A DNA stretch of 64,000 nucleotides from Dasypus novemcinctus (taxonomy: Eukaryota; Chordata; Mammalia; Cingulata; Dasypodidae), in NCBI RefSeq assembly GCF_030445035.2, contig NC_080701.1, forward strand, positions 19,622,798 through 19,686,797. The letters are read 5' to 3'. Made by a program: the position numbers and the translations under genes. Below, piece after piece: positions 22,265 to 34,015 of the stretch (within the stretch, counting starts at the first letter, position 1; the number at the start of each line of letters is the position of its first letter). Below the pieces are notes generated by a model. That model was not told the origin of the DNA and made no database searches. It saw nothing but the letters and a program-made list of their open reading frames with translations.

Positions 22265-22620
22265 AGCGAAAGCTGAGAACCAGTTCCGGGAACCGGGCTG
22301 CAGAAGCCGGGACCTGTCAGCGAGCCCGCAGCCAATGAGCAGGCCACGTCCGCCTGGTGGCCGAGGCCTGCCCCGTGCCCGCCTCCAGCTCTGCAGAGGG
22401 GAAGCTGGAGCACGAGGAGTCTTGCTTTTCCAGGCCGGTTTTTCTTTCTGTCGCTACAGGCTGCCTGCCCTGGGGAGCGGGAGAGCTCCTTCCGGGGACT
22501 TTTAGGATCCCTTTGAACTTGAGCAGAAGCGGGTCGTTCCATCCTCGCGTCCCCTCAAGCCCTGATCGAGGCAGTAGCGGTGCAGCATTACACACGCTCG
22601 TTGCTTGTGTGTCCAGCTAA
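22265..22620. promoter_or_regulatory. CpG-island-like block, possible orphan promoter or enhancer
   Basis: I count 24 CpG in the 360 bases from 22261 to 22620, with G+C near 57-60 percent by eye. The observed/expected CpG is therefore about 0.75, against the strong CpG depletion of the rest of the window. It does not overlap a recognised repeat. Several frames are open on both strands, which is normal for such composition. No TATA box, exon or domain was identified. It may be the promoter of a non-coding RNA or a developmental enhancer island. Confidence 0.5.
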
Positions 22621-22679
22621 GTCATTAAACTGGGAGCGTCTTAAAGACCCGGGTTTCCAAGGCAGGTGTGTGTGGGGGG

Positions 22680-22805
22680 GGTGGGGAGCATGGGCTTTGA
22701 CCTGGCTTCAAAAGCTGGCTCTGCCATATGTTCAAGGCCCACTCTTGAGCCTCTCTGAGACTCAGTTTCCCCATCTACACAATGAAGGAAAGAAGTAGGG
22801 AGGTC
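22680..22805 (+). repeat. MIR SINE fragment
   Basis: The segments catgggctttgacctggctt, aagctggctctgccatatgt, and tgagcctctctgagactcag followed by tttccccatctacacaatga match the first two thirds of MIR in sense order. Confidence 0.75.
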
Positions 22806-25340
22806 TGAGCTAGAGTTCTTTCACCCCCACCGTCTAAGCTTATGGTTTGAAACTTGAAGGATCGCCTGGCCCCTCGGGGGAAAATGTACATAAATACAGA
22901 AGTTTATAAGCCAGTCAGGGCCTCAGAACCCGTCTGTAGGTTCTTCATGTCCTGATGCCTCTGAAAGCTTGGGAAACAACTTGACTTTTCATGAAGCAGG
23001 GAGAGAAAGGGAATAAAACCCTCAGGAGGTAATGAGGCATTTCTGGGGAAGCAGCCCAAGCACAGAGAGAGCTGAAATCTGGGAAGAGAGGTGCCACTCT
23101 CCCTGCAACTCACATTCCTTGAAAGTGACTTATTTTAGGGGGAAAAAATGATCCTCAGATTTATTTTTCTCACTGTCTTTGCAGACATCTGAAGTCTTTC
23201 GTGATATTTTCCTTTCTCTCCCAGTCTTGTTTAAAAGGACAAATAACGGAGCCATGTTTGAGATTCTAGGATATTCAGGAAAATTTCCTTTTTCTACTCA
23301 GATCTAAATAAACACATTTTGTTGGTCATCTCACTTTATTTACAGGCAAGTGGTCTGTGATGGGCAAGGAATAGAGTGGCTATTTCTGGGGCCAAAATAT
23401 TTACACCATTTCAAAGTCACAGCACCTTCACAGGCAACTAAAGATTCAGAGTGGAACTGGAAAACTAAGTAAAACTTAGCACATTTACTTTCTTATTCTT
23501 CCCATCCTGGTCACCCACTCTATGGTCTAAAACTGAGCATCGAGACCAACCAGTCTGGCTTAAGCTCCCTCCCTACTCCCTTTCTCCCACTCCTCCCACC
23601 CCAATTTCCCATCATGTAAAATTAGCAGGTTGTAAAGATCCCTGTGGGGCCTTCCAACTTAAAAAAAAAGACTATGATTTTATTATTCTCTGTATCCCAG
23701 TGCTGTGGTAGCTCTAATTTCAGGCTTGTCTTTAATTCTTTGCTTCAGAGAGCAAGAGAATAGCTTATGCTGCAAAAAGCATCCCAGAGTGCAGCACCCG
23801 GGAGACCAGGAAGAGGGCGAGCGCAAGCTGCAGGCGCAGCTCACACTGGCACAGTGGCATGCCGGGAAGAGGAGCAGGGGGGGTCTTGTTGGCCAACGTA
23901 AAGAGCTTTGCTGGGCGATTTGGCTGTGCTGATAATTCCAGGGCAGGGGGCGGTGGGAGGGAAGTGACGGTGGAGATTTTGATCTGTTGATGAACTGGTG
24001 GGAAGGGAGGGCTGGCAGAGGGCCAAGGTATGCTTCCTGCCCTACCTTATTCTAGATGATAAACGGCAATGTCCCAAGAGCATTGCTTTTATTTTATTTT
24101 ACTTTTTTGATAATACTGAAGGTGGGAGCTTTCCTTGACATGGAAAGGAAGGTCATTGGCTCACCCTTCCCCTTACCGTAGCATGTCTTCTCGGGCAATC
24201 CTATCAGACAGGAACCTGGAGAAGTAATGCATAATTGAAAGCACTGCAATGAGAATTAAATGAGATAAAATGTGCAAACACAATTTGGAAGCTTTCATGT
24301 TAATTCAGTGAGACAGAGGTAGAACAGAAGCATTGGGTCTGTCTGCAAAAACCTGGTAAATAGCTAGGTTTGCACTTAGTATATAGTGAGACTTAAAACC
24401 TAGCATCTCTAAGGCACATTTTCCCTACCTTTAAAGCAGTGCACAAGTTGTTATTGTAATCACACTTTACTGGGAGAGTCAGGATTAGTAGTTAAAACAA
24501 CAATAATAGCTTCCCTTCAAAAGGAGGATGAACCACTTCCGGAAGCATAAGCTTTGTCCTTGACTCTGATAGTTTTTCTCCTTGTGGTCCTGTCTCCATG
24601 TAGTTGGCTGGGTCAAGAGTTTTCTGGTCACAATAACTACAAACACATTTTCAAATTTCCAAACCAAACCCTACTGCAGGCTTTAAAATTGTTCAGCTAG
24701 GAACCATTCACCCTGGGTACCCCAAGAGTGATTTATACTTTTTTTTATGTCTTCAGAGGGCATCAGAAAAATGGTGACACAGAATGGTCAGACTTCTATA
24801 ATTCCCATCATGAAGATCATCTCGATGACAGCAGAGTTATAAATATTTATGTGTCATGAGCTTATATAAACACATGTTATAGAGATACAATGGTTATCTC
24901 TGGGTGATGGGATTATGGATGATTTTTGGTATCTTTTCTATATTTTTCTTTATTTTCTAAGTTCTCTTCAATGAGCATGTATTTCTCTTTTTAATTATAA
25001 AAAAATTTAAAGTCTCTGCAGGGCTTGAATTACCCCAGCATTTTGTTCAAGCATGATCTCTCCTCTCAGATAAAATTAAGTCTCTTCTTTTATTAATACA
25101 TTTCCATGGCACTTAAATCCAAATGAAAGTCTTTCCCTGAGATCTTTTTCACTTCCTTAAAGGTATGTGATAGAAGCTAATTGAGAAAAAGGCCCCTTAT
25201 CCTCTTCCCAAACCTGTAATAGTTTTGCATTCCCTTTCCTTTATAGATCTTTGCCAAAAAAACCTCAGGCCCATTTCATGTTTAAAAAAAAAAAACAACA
25301 TAAAACACCTGTTATATCTTATACATCAAAATTACTTACA
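22806..25340. other. Unassigned non-coding sequence
   Basis: About 2.5 kb without a recognisable gene. The segment at 24780-25010 contains tggttatctctgggtgatgg and caatgagcatgtatttctct, which resembles the tail of an old interspersed repeat I cannot name. A similar tail lies at 60500-60610. A T-run and A-run lie near 25000 and 25285. Confidence 0.4.
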
Positions 25341-25344
25341 TTTT

Positions 25345-25605
25345 TGTAGCCCAATCGATTGGGCTCCCATCTACCATATGGGAGGCCCAGGTTTCACATC
25401 CCAGGGTCTCCTTGTGAAGGCAAGCTGGCCCACGCTGGCAGAGAGCTGACAGCCTGCACTCGTGGATAGCTGGAACAGCAAGATGATACAACAAAGGAAG
25501 ACAAGCAGACACAGAAGAGCTTGCAGCGAATGGACATGGAGAGCAGACAGCAAGCAAGCCGTGAGGGGGGGATATAAAAAATAAAAAAGAAATCTTTTAA
25601 AAAAA
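25345..25605 (+). mobile_element. DAS-type SINE
   Basis: It starts near gtagcccaatcgattgggct, then ccatatgggaggcccaggtt, the linker ggcagagagctgacagcctg, and agcaagatgatacaacaaag followed by acaagcagacacagaagagc. It ends in a short A-rich tail. Flanks at about 25328 and 25603 (aaaattacttacat / aaaatgcttataat) may be an eroded duplication. Confidence 0.8.
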
Positions 25606-26985
25606 TGCTTATAATAGGTGCAAAAGGGGATTGACTCTTGGTTGGGGTTTTGCCCAAGGTAGAGGGGACAAGGGATTTGAGGATATATGCATATATGCAA
25701 TGAAATAACCATAGTGATGGAGCCCCTAAACTGGGTTAGGAATGAGACAGAGTTATTGTTGGGGTTTGGGTACAGAGAATAATGAAAAGGTACTAAGATT
25801 GAAGAATTGGTGATGTTTTTTAAGCCAAAGATGTTTGGGAAAAGTGAGCAATTCTGTTAAGAAGTGGGAATCAGAAGGTGGGAAATTAGAAATCAAGATT
25901 TCAGGGCTGTTACCTTATTGGTAATAATAAAGGCTAAACTATGACCAAGGAAGTGTGTGGCTGAGATGAAAGAAGAGAATGTGTGATGACTGAGGAGGAG
26001 CTTAAGGAACCGAGAGCCCAGGGAATTGGATGAATTTTTCCTACCTCAATGCTGAAGTCACCAAGAATGAAAGCAGGAATATTGAAGGTGGAGAGGCGGG
26101 ATGGAAGGAGGTGGGTGGGGAGAAGAAAGGGCTAAAATCTTTAGCAAATGAAAATGAGGATCCAGGAGGAGAGTTTGTAACTGAGAGGAATATGGTGTGT
26201 ACTTCAAAGAGCAGTTGAGAACAGTGACCTGAAAGCTGAGAAGAGGAGGAAGGGGGATACAGCTGCTAGAACTCTGTCTCAAGGCTCTGCTGCAAGAAAA
26301 CTCAGCTCCCACTCGAGAGTGCTGCAGGGGGTCAGTGTCCGAGGCTTGAGTCAGTGCAGGAAGATGAAGAAAACACTCCGAGGAGAGTATGAACATCTAC
26401 AGGGCTTGCTGATGATGCACACATCACTGGGGAAGGTTTGGAGGGGTTGAGAAGGGTCAGTTTTGGCACATTAAGCAATGCACAGAACCAATGTATAGGA
26501 TTAGAGACTTGGTGCCAGGGAGGCTTGGATACTTTGTGGAGAATGAGGAGCACAGGAACACCGGATAGACCTTGACTAGCCCTGAGGCCTCGTATGATGA
26601 GCTGGATGAATCTTTCCTGGGGTAGGTCTCTGTGGAAGACTAAAGCAAAGAGGAGGGACAGCATCAAGGGGTGAGATGGCATGGAAGGAACAAAGCAGGT
26701 GGCATTCTCTTTACCACACTACAGACAATTTCAAGGCCTGGGTGAAACGTAGGAGGAAGCCTGGCATTTTGGGGAAGGGAAGTGGAATGATATAAATGTA
26801 AAGCATGTGTGTTTTCCTCATTTGAAGAAAATTGAAGCCCCAAGACCAAGAAGCTCACGCACATGCACATGTATATACCCACAAACTGAGAAATGCACAT
26901 CTAACTTGGAAGCTGGCCTCATGTCTAATTTCTTAACCTTCTTACAGCAGGTAGGAAAAAACTAGAAGCCCCACCGTCTGTGCAG
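25606..26985. other. Unassigned, purine-rich sequence, possibly an ancient LINE
   Basis: The plus strand is strongly purine-rich (GGAGG, GAAG words) from 25780 to 26720, similar in feel to reverse-complemented LINE coding DNA such as L2 or CR1/L3. I could not match an ordered set of landmarks, so no family is named. Minus-strand open frames at 26058-26396 and 26332-26682 follow from this purine bias. Confidence 0.3.
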
Positions 26986-26992
26986 CAATGGC

Positions 26993-27184
26993 TTTTTTAT
27001 TTTTTTGGTACAGGGGTTGGGGATTGAATCCCAGACCTTGTATGTGGGAAGCTAGTGCTCAACCACTGAGCTACACTGGCTCCCCCGAGTTGCTTTTTTC
27101 GTTTGTTTACTTGTTTGTTTTGTTTTTGTTTTTAGGAGGTATGTGGGAAGCAGGGGCTCACGCACTTGAGCTACATCGGCTCCC
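26993..27184 (-). mobile_element. Two tandem antisense tRNA-derived SINE monomers
   Basis: A monomer at about 26993-27086 reads on the plus strand as a T run, then ggggattgaatcccag (reverse B box) and caaccactgagctacactgg (reverse A box). A second at about 27092-27180 repeats T/TG-rich tail, aggaggtatgtgggaagc, and cacttgagctacatcggctc. A short tggcttttt at 26989-26997 and 27185-27193 may be a target duplication of the pair. Confidence 0.8.
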
Positions 27185-27193
27185 TGGCTTTTT

Positions 27194-28060
27194 CTTTTAA
27201 TGCACACTTTGCTTGTAATTTTATTTATTCTTGCATTAAGAAAAAAGAGAACAGTAGAAAGAGGCAACAGTCTCGCCCATGAACTTGGACTCCTGACTGT
27301 GAGAAGAGGAGGTGCACGCCTGTCCAATTCTTCCTGAAAGTCAGCCCTGTTTTCTGTTGCCTCATGGCTGACGCATGAGTGATTTATTGCTTCTAACGTC
27401 TCTTAGTTTGTAATAAAGTTTTCAGCAGCTCTTTTTAGCTGCTGCAACCTCTGCCCCGGCACTCACTCACTCACACACACTGACTTCACTTTGTTCTTTT
27501 TTCCCATAATGTTAACTCATAAACCTTTCATCAAGTCAACCAGGTGGAAAAATCCCTTTGCTGAAAGAAGCATTCATTCAGGTTCCGGGTGGTGGAGGAC
27601 AATCCCTGGGTAGGAGCAGAGCGTGGTAGACAGGGGGACGAGAAGCAAGCGTCTGACGGGAAAGCTTTTTGCGTGGGGAGGTGAGAGCAAGACTTGCGGG
27701 GCGTGCCCTCTTGATGAAAGCTCTCCTCTCCTCCTCAGCCTGGCTGCCAGCACCTACCGAGGCTGACACATCTGTCATTACAGGAATAGAGGATGGCATT
27801 CCTAACACGCACACTCAACAACAAAAGCAGAGGCCTTGGGCCTGATACCCAGTGATGCTGAGAAGGCTCAAGCAGAGCCCAGCAATCCTCTCTTCTTGTT
27901 CCACTGCCCTAGGGTTGCCTTCTCCTTCCCATTATCCCACTTGTCCCCCATTTACGCCTCCAGCTCTGCTACATCCTGCCATGCTCACCTTCCCCACCAG
28001 ACTCCAGCTTGCCCCTTCTCAGCCCACCCCCCTAATATTAGCCAGCGAGGACTTAGGTTC
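27194..28060. other. Unassigned sequence with a small perfect hairpin
   Basis: The unique part at 27340-27450 contains gctgacgcatgagtgattta (MAF/AP-1-like) and a perfect 8-bp inverted repeat, cagcagct / agctgctg, at 27423-27430 and 27437-27444 with a 6-base loop. No longer structure supports a microRNA call. Confidence 0.35.
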
Positions 28061-28061
28061 T

Positions 28062-28472
28062 TTTCCTAGGGCTGCTAGAATAAAGTACCACAAACTGGGT
28101 CGCTTGAAGCAACAGCAATGTACTGTCTCGTCGTTCTGAAATCAAGATGTCGGCAGACCCCACTCCCACCAAAGGCCGTGGAGGAGAATCTGCTCCGGGT
28201 CCCTCTCCTGACTTCCAGTGGTGGCTTGCTGGCCATCCGTGGCGTTCTCTGCTCTGTTGTCACATGACATTCTCCCCTATGTCCATCTGTGTCCAATTTC
28301 CTCTTCTCCTAAGGACACCCGTCATACTGGATTAAGGCCCACCCTAATCTAATTTGGCCTCATTTTAACTAATAACAGCTTCCAAGACCCTATGTCCAAG
28401 TAAGGCCACATCCGTGGCACTTAAAATGTGAACATGGTTGTTTTTTTTGAGGGTGTGATTCAACCCAATGCA
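28062..28472 (-). mobile_element. MaLR-like LTR (MLT1-type), antisense
   Basis: Reads gggctgctagaataaagtac, cacaaactgggtcgcttgaa, gatgtcggcag, then ggacacccgtcatactggat, taatctaatttggcctcatt, taactaataacagcttccaa and gattcaacccaatgca. This is the reverse complement of an MLT1-type LTR with its downstream end at the left. Three more copies of the same type are in the window. Confidence 0.65.
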
Positions 28473-29040
28473 ATATTCTAGCATGCAAGAATAATGCATT
28501 TGGAAAAGGAGTATAGGAAAGGTGGAGTAAGAAGTTTTTGATGTCCTTTATTTCTCAAGGACTAATAGTATATCATTATAGGGGTTTAAGAGTTGAAGAA
28601 GGGTGAATTTGGCCAGAGCCCAGATTTCCTGGTTTTCCTCCAAAGAGGTTAGTTTGGCAGACACTCCCGAAATTCCTAGGGCTCTGATGAAAGCCTCAGG
28701 ATAAGTTGAGGATTGCCAGGGCTCCTGTGAACCTCGTGGGCGTTGACCTCTCCCTTGAGAGGTGGGGAAGAGAGGACTTCAGTCTTTGAATCCTGACTAT
28801 TTTATACTCTCTTATTCATGATACTTGAGGAGAGCATAGAAAACCTACTGCTATATGGCAAGTTAGCTTTTTCTCAGAGGCAGGCTGTAAATTGGAGGCC
28901 GAGAAGCAGCGAAGTATAAATATGAAAATACCAATAGAGACACGGCTTGAGTTTACATATTTGGTAATTTGGTTCTCTCTCTCTTCTCCAAAAAAATAAT
29001 GCACTAATATAGTCAATGTTATTAATACTCATCAATAGTT
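28473..29040. other. Unassigned non-coding sequence
   Basis: No gene or named repeat is recognised in this stretch. Confidence 0.4.
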
Positions 29041-30860
29041 TCTCTTCCTTTGATTTTCAGAAGTTCAATTATAATATGTAGGTTTTTTGGTCTTGTTTTT
29101 AGTGTTTATCCAATAGGGCAAATTGTTGACCTAGTTTTTAATTTTTTTTTTTCTGCTCCATTCTCTCTCTCTGTTCTTCTTTTAGTATTTCAATTATGTA
29201 GGCTTTTTTTTTAATATTAGTTCCTATATCACTAAGGTTCTGTTGATTTTTTTTTCACTTTATTCTTCAAATTGGATATTCCTATTACTCTGTCTTCAAA
29301 TTCACTGACACGTCTTTCATCTCCAATCGGTTGTTACATCTCCCCAGGGAATGATTTTTTCTCCAGTAAATTTTTAAAATCAACTTTTATTTTGGAATCA
29401 TTTTAGATATACAGAAAAGTTTCAAAGCTAGTACAGAGCGTTCCCTTCTGTATGATAACCCTCATCCAATTTCCTCCATCATTAACAGTTTATGTTACTA
29501 TGGCACATGTGTCAAATCCAAGAAACTGACATTTGTGTACTACATTAACTAAACTCCTTTGTTATCTGGGTTTCACCAAGCTTTCCATTACTGCCCTCTT
29601 TCTGTTCCAGGATCCAGTCTAGGGTACTACATTGAATTTAGTTGTCATATCTCTCTAGCTTCATCTGGTTTGTGACAATTCTTAGTTTGTCTTCGTTCTT
29701 AACAACCTTGCCAGTCTTTAGGAGTCCTGACCTATAGAATGTCCCCAAACTGAGTTTGTCTGCTATTTTTCTCATGATTTGATTGAAGTTATGGGCTTTG
29801 AAAAATAATACAACATAAGTGAAATGCCCTTCTTGTCACATTGATCAGAGTTAACTGATTACACATCACTGGTGATGTTGTATTTCATTACTTGATTCAT
29901 CTAGTGTTTCAAGGTTCTTCCCCTACAAATTTATTGTTTTTTTCCCTTTTCCTATTCCATTTCTAGGAAGGAATGCTATCTCATTTATTATTTGGAAAAT
30001 TCTTCTATAAGGGAAATTTATCTCTTCCATCTTATGTGTTTATTTAGTCAATCACCTATATCATTATGGATTCATAAATATTTATATTATATTTTAGGTT
30101 ATAATTCAATGCCACTTTGTATTTCTCCTCAAATTCTTTCTTCTTTGGCCATTAGGAGCAGTTATTTGCTTTTAGGTACTACAAGATGCTCCAAGCTCAT
30201 CTTGTATTTTCTCTGTACCATCCCTAGAATTAGCCCTGATTCTCTGAGGAGACTTGGGTTTCTTTTTTGGGAGAATGGTATTTACAAACCAAGATTGGGA
30301 TATTGGGTATGCTCATTGCCATCTAGTGAATTTTTTTTATGTCAGATATTAATTTTTTACTTCGATAATACCATTTCTTTTTCCAGTTTTTATTTCTCTT
30401 CTAAAATTCTCTACCTGTTCATTTATTACAAGCATATTTTCCAACATATCCCTAAGCATAGCTGCTTTAAAATCCATTTCTGCTAATTCCAACTGCTGAT
30501 CACTTTGGTGTTGGTCTCTGTTGACTAAGTTTTCTCTTACATGTGGGTCATGTTTTCTTATTCATGTATTTAGTGATTTTGGATTGTATCCTGGACATTG
30601 TGGTTGTTTTGTTGTAGAAGTTGTCTTAGCAAGCAAGAAAGTTGCTAGAACTGAATCCCCAGACTCTATTTTTCTGTCATGGACAGCAGTTGATGTATCT
30701 GTTCAGTTCTTTTAGATTCAGTGGGACAGTTTAGACCCTCACTCTAATTTCTATCTGTTTTGGTTATGTTTCAGTATATTTGGATAGTTTTATATAAAAA
30801 AAATTATTTTCCAAAATTCATCATTGTTAACTGTGGGACAGTTGGTACAATAGGAGGTAG
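29041..30860 (-). mobile_element. Antisense L1M interrupted by a second L1M
   Basis: The outer parts, 29041-29340 and about 30320-30860, read on the minus strand as the ORF1-proximal part of L1M/HAL1. On the plus strand the landmarks are ctgctccattctctctctct and gtcatgttttcttattcatg. The text resumes near catctagtgaatttttttta as if the 29345-30315 block had been inserted. That block carries taaaatcaacttttattttg, cagaaaagtttcaaagctag and gatccagtctagggtactac, a common L1M segment in antisense. The 164-codon open frame at 29992-30486 lies in this DNA and is not a gene. Confidence 0.6.
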
Positions 30861-31079
30861 CCTGTAATCACTAGAAACAAAAACTTGCTAATCTTTTTTT
30901 ATATTATAGAAAATGTCCACAGACTCTACTACTTGTCACATTTTTATTTGTCTAAAAAAATGTCTTAAATCTTAAAAACAAATAATTCCATACCATATGT
31001 TTTCAATAAAACATGAGTTTTCATCAAGAATTTATTTTCAGCCTCTATATTTTACTGGGAACATATTGCCTTCATGGCC

Positions 31080-31340
31080 CTATGATAGTCATGAGGTGGA
31101 TTGACTTCTCCCTCTGCCTTCAGGGAACATATGGTCTAATCAGAGAAATAAGATTTGCCCATAACAGAGAAACAACAGCATGCAAAGCATGAATTAATAC
31201 CTATTAAGCAGGAATAGTTCCTAATGGGCTGAGAAAGTTTGGAAAGCCTTCCTAAATGAGTGAAAATTGAGCTGGACTTTGAAAGATGAAGAAAGACTTA
31301 AGTAAATGAAAAAGAAATGGAATTTTCTAGGCAGGGGAAT
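31080..31340 (-). repeat. L2-like fragment (antisense)
   Basis: The segments ccttcagggaacatatggtc, ggaaagccttcctaaatgag, and attgagctggactttgaaag follow reverse-complemented L2 3' UTR order ('aggagctta', 'ggaaggcttcc', 'gagctgagacctgaagg'). Confidence 0.5.
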
Positions 31341-31533
31341 AAAACTATTGAAAAAAAAAGCATAATTTGATTTAGGGACAATAAGTAGTGCAGTTTGGCT
31401 AAAACAGAGAGTTCAAGTAGGTGAATAGAAAGATAAGGCGGAGTTAGATGGTAGAAGACCAGGACTCCCAAACAAAAGTATTTGCATTCCAATCTTTTGT
31501 AAGTTGGAATGGAACTAAGATGCATGTTATACA

Positions 31534-31869
31534 ATCTTTTTCCCATTTTTAAAATAGGCTGTTTGTCTTTTTATTTCTGAGATATAGTTCTTTGGGACAG
31601 ATGCTGGACATTTTGTGTCCTGCCATGGCCCACTGGGTGGACTGGGGGAGAGTGTAGACTATAATGTAGACCACTGTCCATGGGGTGCAGCAGTGCTCCA
31701 GAATGTATTCACCAGGTGCAGTGAATGTGCCGTGATGATGGAAGAGGTTGTTGATGGGGGAGGAGTGGGGTGAGGGGGGTTGGGGGGTATATGGGGACCT
31801 CATTTTTTTTAATGTAACATTTAAAAGAAAATAAAGAAGAAAAAAAAACCTATTGAATGTAAAAAAAAA
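31534..31869 (+). mobile_element. 5'-truncated L1 3' end (xenarthran type)
   Basis: The 3' UTR text ccatggcccactgggtggac, ggtgcagtgaatgtgccgtg, and gggggtatatggggacctca ends in a long A-rich tail at about 31828-31869. A 15-bp duplication with one change, gatgcatgttataca (31519-31533) and gattcatgttataca (31870-31884), marks the insertion. The element is the sense counterpart of 41864-43291. Confidence 0.88.
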
Positions 31870-32029
31870 GATTCATGTTATACAGTTTATCAGGTGGATA
31901 CTGGACAATACAGAAGTAATTGAAGTAATCTCTGGTACTACTGCTTGTGTTCTGATGTGACACCTGTAAAATATGGAGAGCAGTGCATACCCTTTGCTTA
32001 TGCGAGGGATCTCTACCTGAAGTAAATGG

Positions 32030-32450
32030 ACGTTCTTTTTTTAAAGCTTTTTTTTCAATTAAAGAAGTTGTAAGTTAACATAAAAAGCATGCAGAAAATA
32101 CAGCATCCCATATATCCCCCCATTTATTAACACCTTGCATAATATGCTACATTTTAAACAATTGATGAAAGAATATAGTACCATTATAATTGTATTATTG
32201 ATTATAGTCCATGGTTTACATTAGGGTTCCTATTTGTGTTGCACAGTCCTACGGTTTTTAAAATTTTTATTTTGTGACATATATTCAACTTAAAATTTCC
32301 CTTTTTAACCACATTCAGATATAAAATCAGTGCTGTTAACTGTGCTCACAATGGCATGCTACCATCATCACCATCCATCATCAAAACTTTTCCATCATCC
32401 CAAATAGAAACTTTGTACAATGGTACAATGTGAGAATTATTCTCTTAATA
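32030..32450 (-). mobile_element. L1 3' UTR fragment (antisense)
   Basis: A T run at 32036-32060 is followed by atcccatatatccccccatt, caccttgcataatatgctac, tgattatagtccatggttta and ccatcatcaccatccatcat, typical of a mammalian L1 3' UTR read backwards. The right edge is approximate. Confidence 0.7.
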
Positions 32451-33045
32451 CCAAGTATCTAGGGGAGGAAACCACAACCAGCCTGAATGTAACTTAAAAA
32501 GGAAAGTTTACTTTCCCTGCTCCTTATTCTCTTAACTCTCTATTTTTAACATGTTTGGGGGTAGTAGGAGGTGCCACCAAAGACAGGTTGGAAATGAGAC
32601 AAAGAGATACTCTGTAAGATCCATTAGGCCAGAGATCCATACATCTGCGTAGTTAAACAACCAAAGGCTTAGCACCATGTCTGACAACTGGTTGACACAG
32701 AATAAATCTTTATTGGATGGGCATATGAATAAAGATGAAGAGCCAGACCTTACAAACTAACTGAATGTTGCTCTCTATGCTTATTTCCCCTCTACTTCCT
32801 CTTTTATTTTTGGTCATTTACATATATTTCAGCCTATGAACTCAGATTTAAGCATTAAAATTGACCAGTAGCGGAAGGAGTAGAAATTAGTGATAAATCC
32901 TCAAGAAGAAGGTAAATCTCCAGAAACCCAATTTAGAATCTCTTTCCCAACCCTTCTCCACACAGTGTGTTGCACTAAATTGTCAAACTTGGAGTCTCAG
33001 GGTTTGATTGCATTAAGGAACCAGCAAATTCCCCAATGGTAATTC
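32451..33045. other. Unassigned non-coding sequence
   Basis: No gene or named repeat is recognised in this stretch. Confidence 0.4.
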
Positions 33046-33093
33046 ATATATATATATATATGTATATGTATGTGTGTGTGTGTGTGTGTGTGT

Positions 33094-33134
<41 letters not shown>
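33046..33134. repeat. Compound microsatellite (AT)n-(TG)n-(TA)n
   Basis: A perfect AT tract, a short TATG transition, about twelve TG units, a GGA break and then about twenty TA units run for 89 bases. It ends exactly at the edge of the antisense MIR at 33135. Confidence 0.95.
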
Positions 33135-33135
<1 letters not shown>

Positions 33136-33295
33136 CTCATTTTATGGTCACACCAATCTTATGAAGCAAGTATCATTATTCTCACATTAAAGATGAAGAA
33201 AATGAGGTCCAGGGAGGTCAAACACTTTGCCCCAAATCACACAGCTAGTAGGTAAAAAAGCCAGCATTTAAAACCAGATCCTTCCCAACTAGACC
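33135..33295 (-). repeat. MIR SINE (antisense)
   Basis: The segments tattctcacattaaagatga, aaaatgaggtccagggaggt, and aaatcacacagctagtaggt match the reverse complement of MIR. Confidence 0.8.
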
Positions 33296-33804
33296 ATCAA
33301 TTTGTACTAAAAACTTGGGCTCATGAGCTGGTTGAGGGGTTGTGTTAATAATGGAGTCTACCAATGAAGGGGTAAACCACCTGGAGAGCAGGGAGGGGGT
33401 GGAGAGGAACGTGCTAAAGACCGAGCTTCACAATCCTTGAGGCAGGCTTGGAGTTAAAGATGAGATTCAGCTTACGGTAAAGCGGGTGTAGAATCTGGCT
33501 AAACAAATAAAATTTAGATCAAACTTTCTTACATCACTTCAATTTCAGAGCTTGCCACAGGCAAAACTAAGATTATAAAAGAGAACTTCAACTGACATGG
33601 TAAGAAAATTACTATCGATTCCCCCTTGGAGAGTCCACATTTCCTATTATGCTGTAGTCCCCACACCTTCCCTAATACCCCAAATTAAAATTAAGTTAAA
33701 ACTCAAACTCAGTCCAGAAAATCTCCAAAGACCGAGAATTCATCTCCAATTGACAGATCCATTGAGCCAGGAAGCAGATGAATTTGGTCTTGGTTCTCTC
33801 TCAT
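33296..33804. other. Unassigned non-coding sequence
   Basis: No gene or repeat family is recognised. A 75-codon plus-strand frame at 33597-33824 has no supporting features. Confidence 0.4.
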
Positions 33805-34015
33805 TTAATCAACCCACTCAATAAAATTTATTAAAGGCTTACTATGGTTCAAATACTTTTCATATGTATGCAGAATATGCATAGTAATAAGACCCAGTCC
33901 TTCCCCTCACGTTGCTCATCGTACAATTAACATGATCTAAAAAAAGTTACTTCACTGACCTTAGGCTCAATTTGTTCATCTGTAAAACAGGTAGAAAAAC
34001 TCTTATCTCTTCTTA
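33805..34015. repeat. L2-like and MIR-like fragments
   Basis: The first part (33805-33930) reads ctcaataaaatttattaaag and gcttactatggttcaaatac, like the antisense L2 3' end. The second part (33945-34010) reads ttaggctcaatttgttcatc and tgtaaaacagg, like a sense MIR core. Both are short and diverged. Confidence 0.45.

Noticed and set aside
22218-22620. Several 87-96-codon frames on both strands
   Set aside because: They follow from the CpG- and GC-rich composition, which has few stop codons. No start, splice or domain support.
29992-30486. 164-codon plus-strand open frame
   Set aside because: It lies within antisense L1M DNA on the non-coding strand and has no domain.
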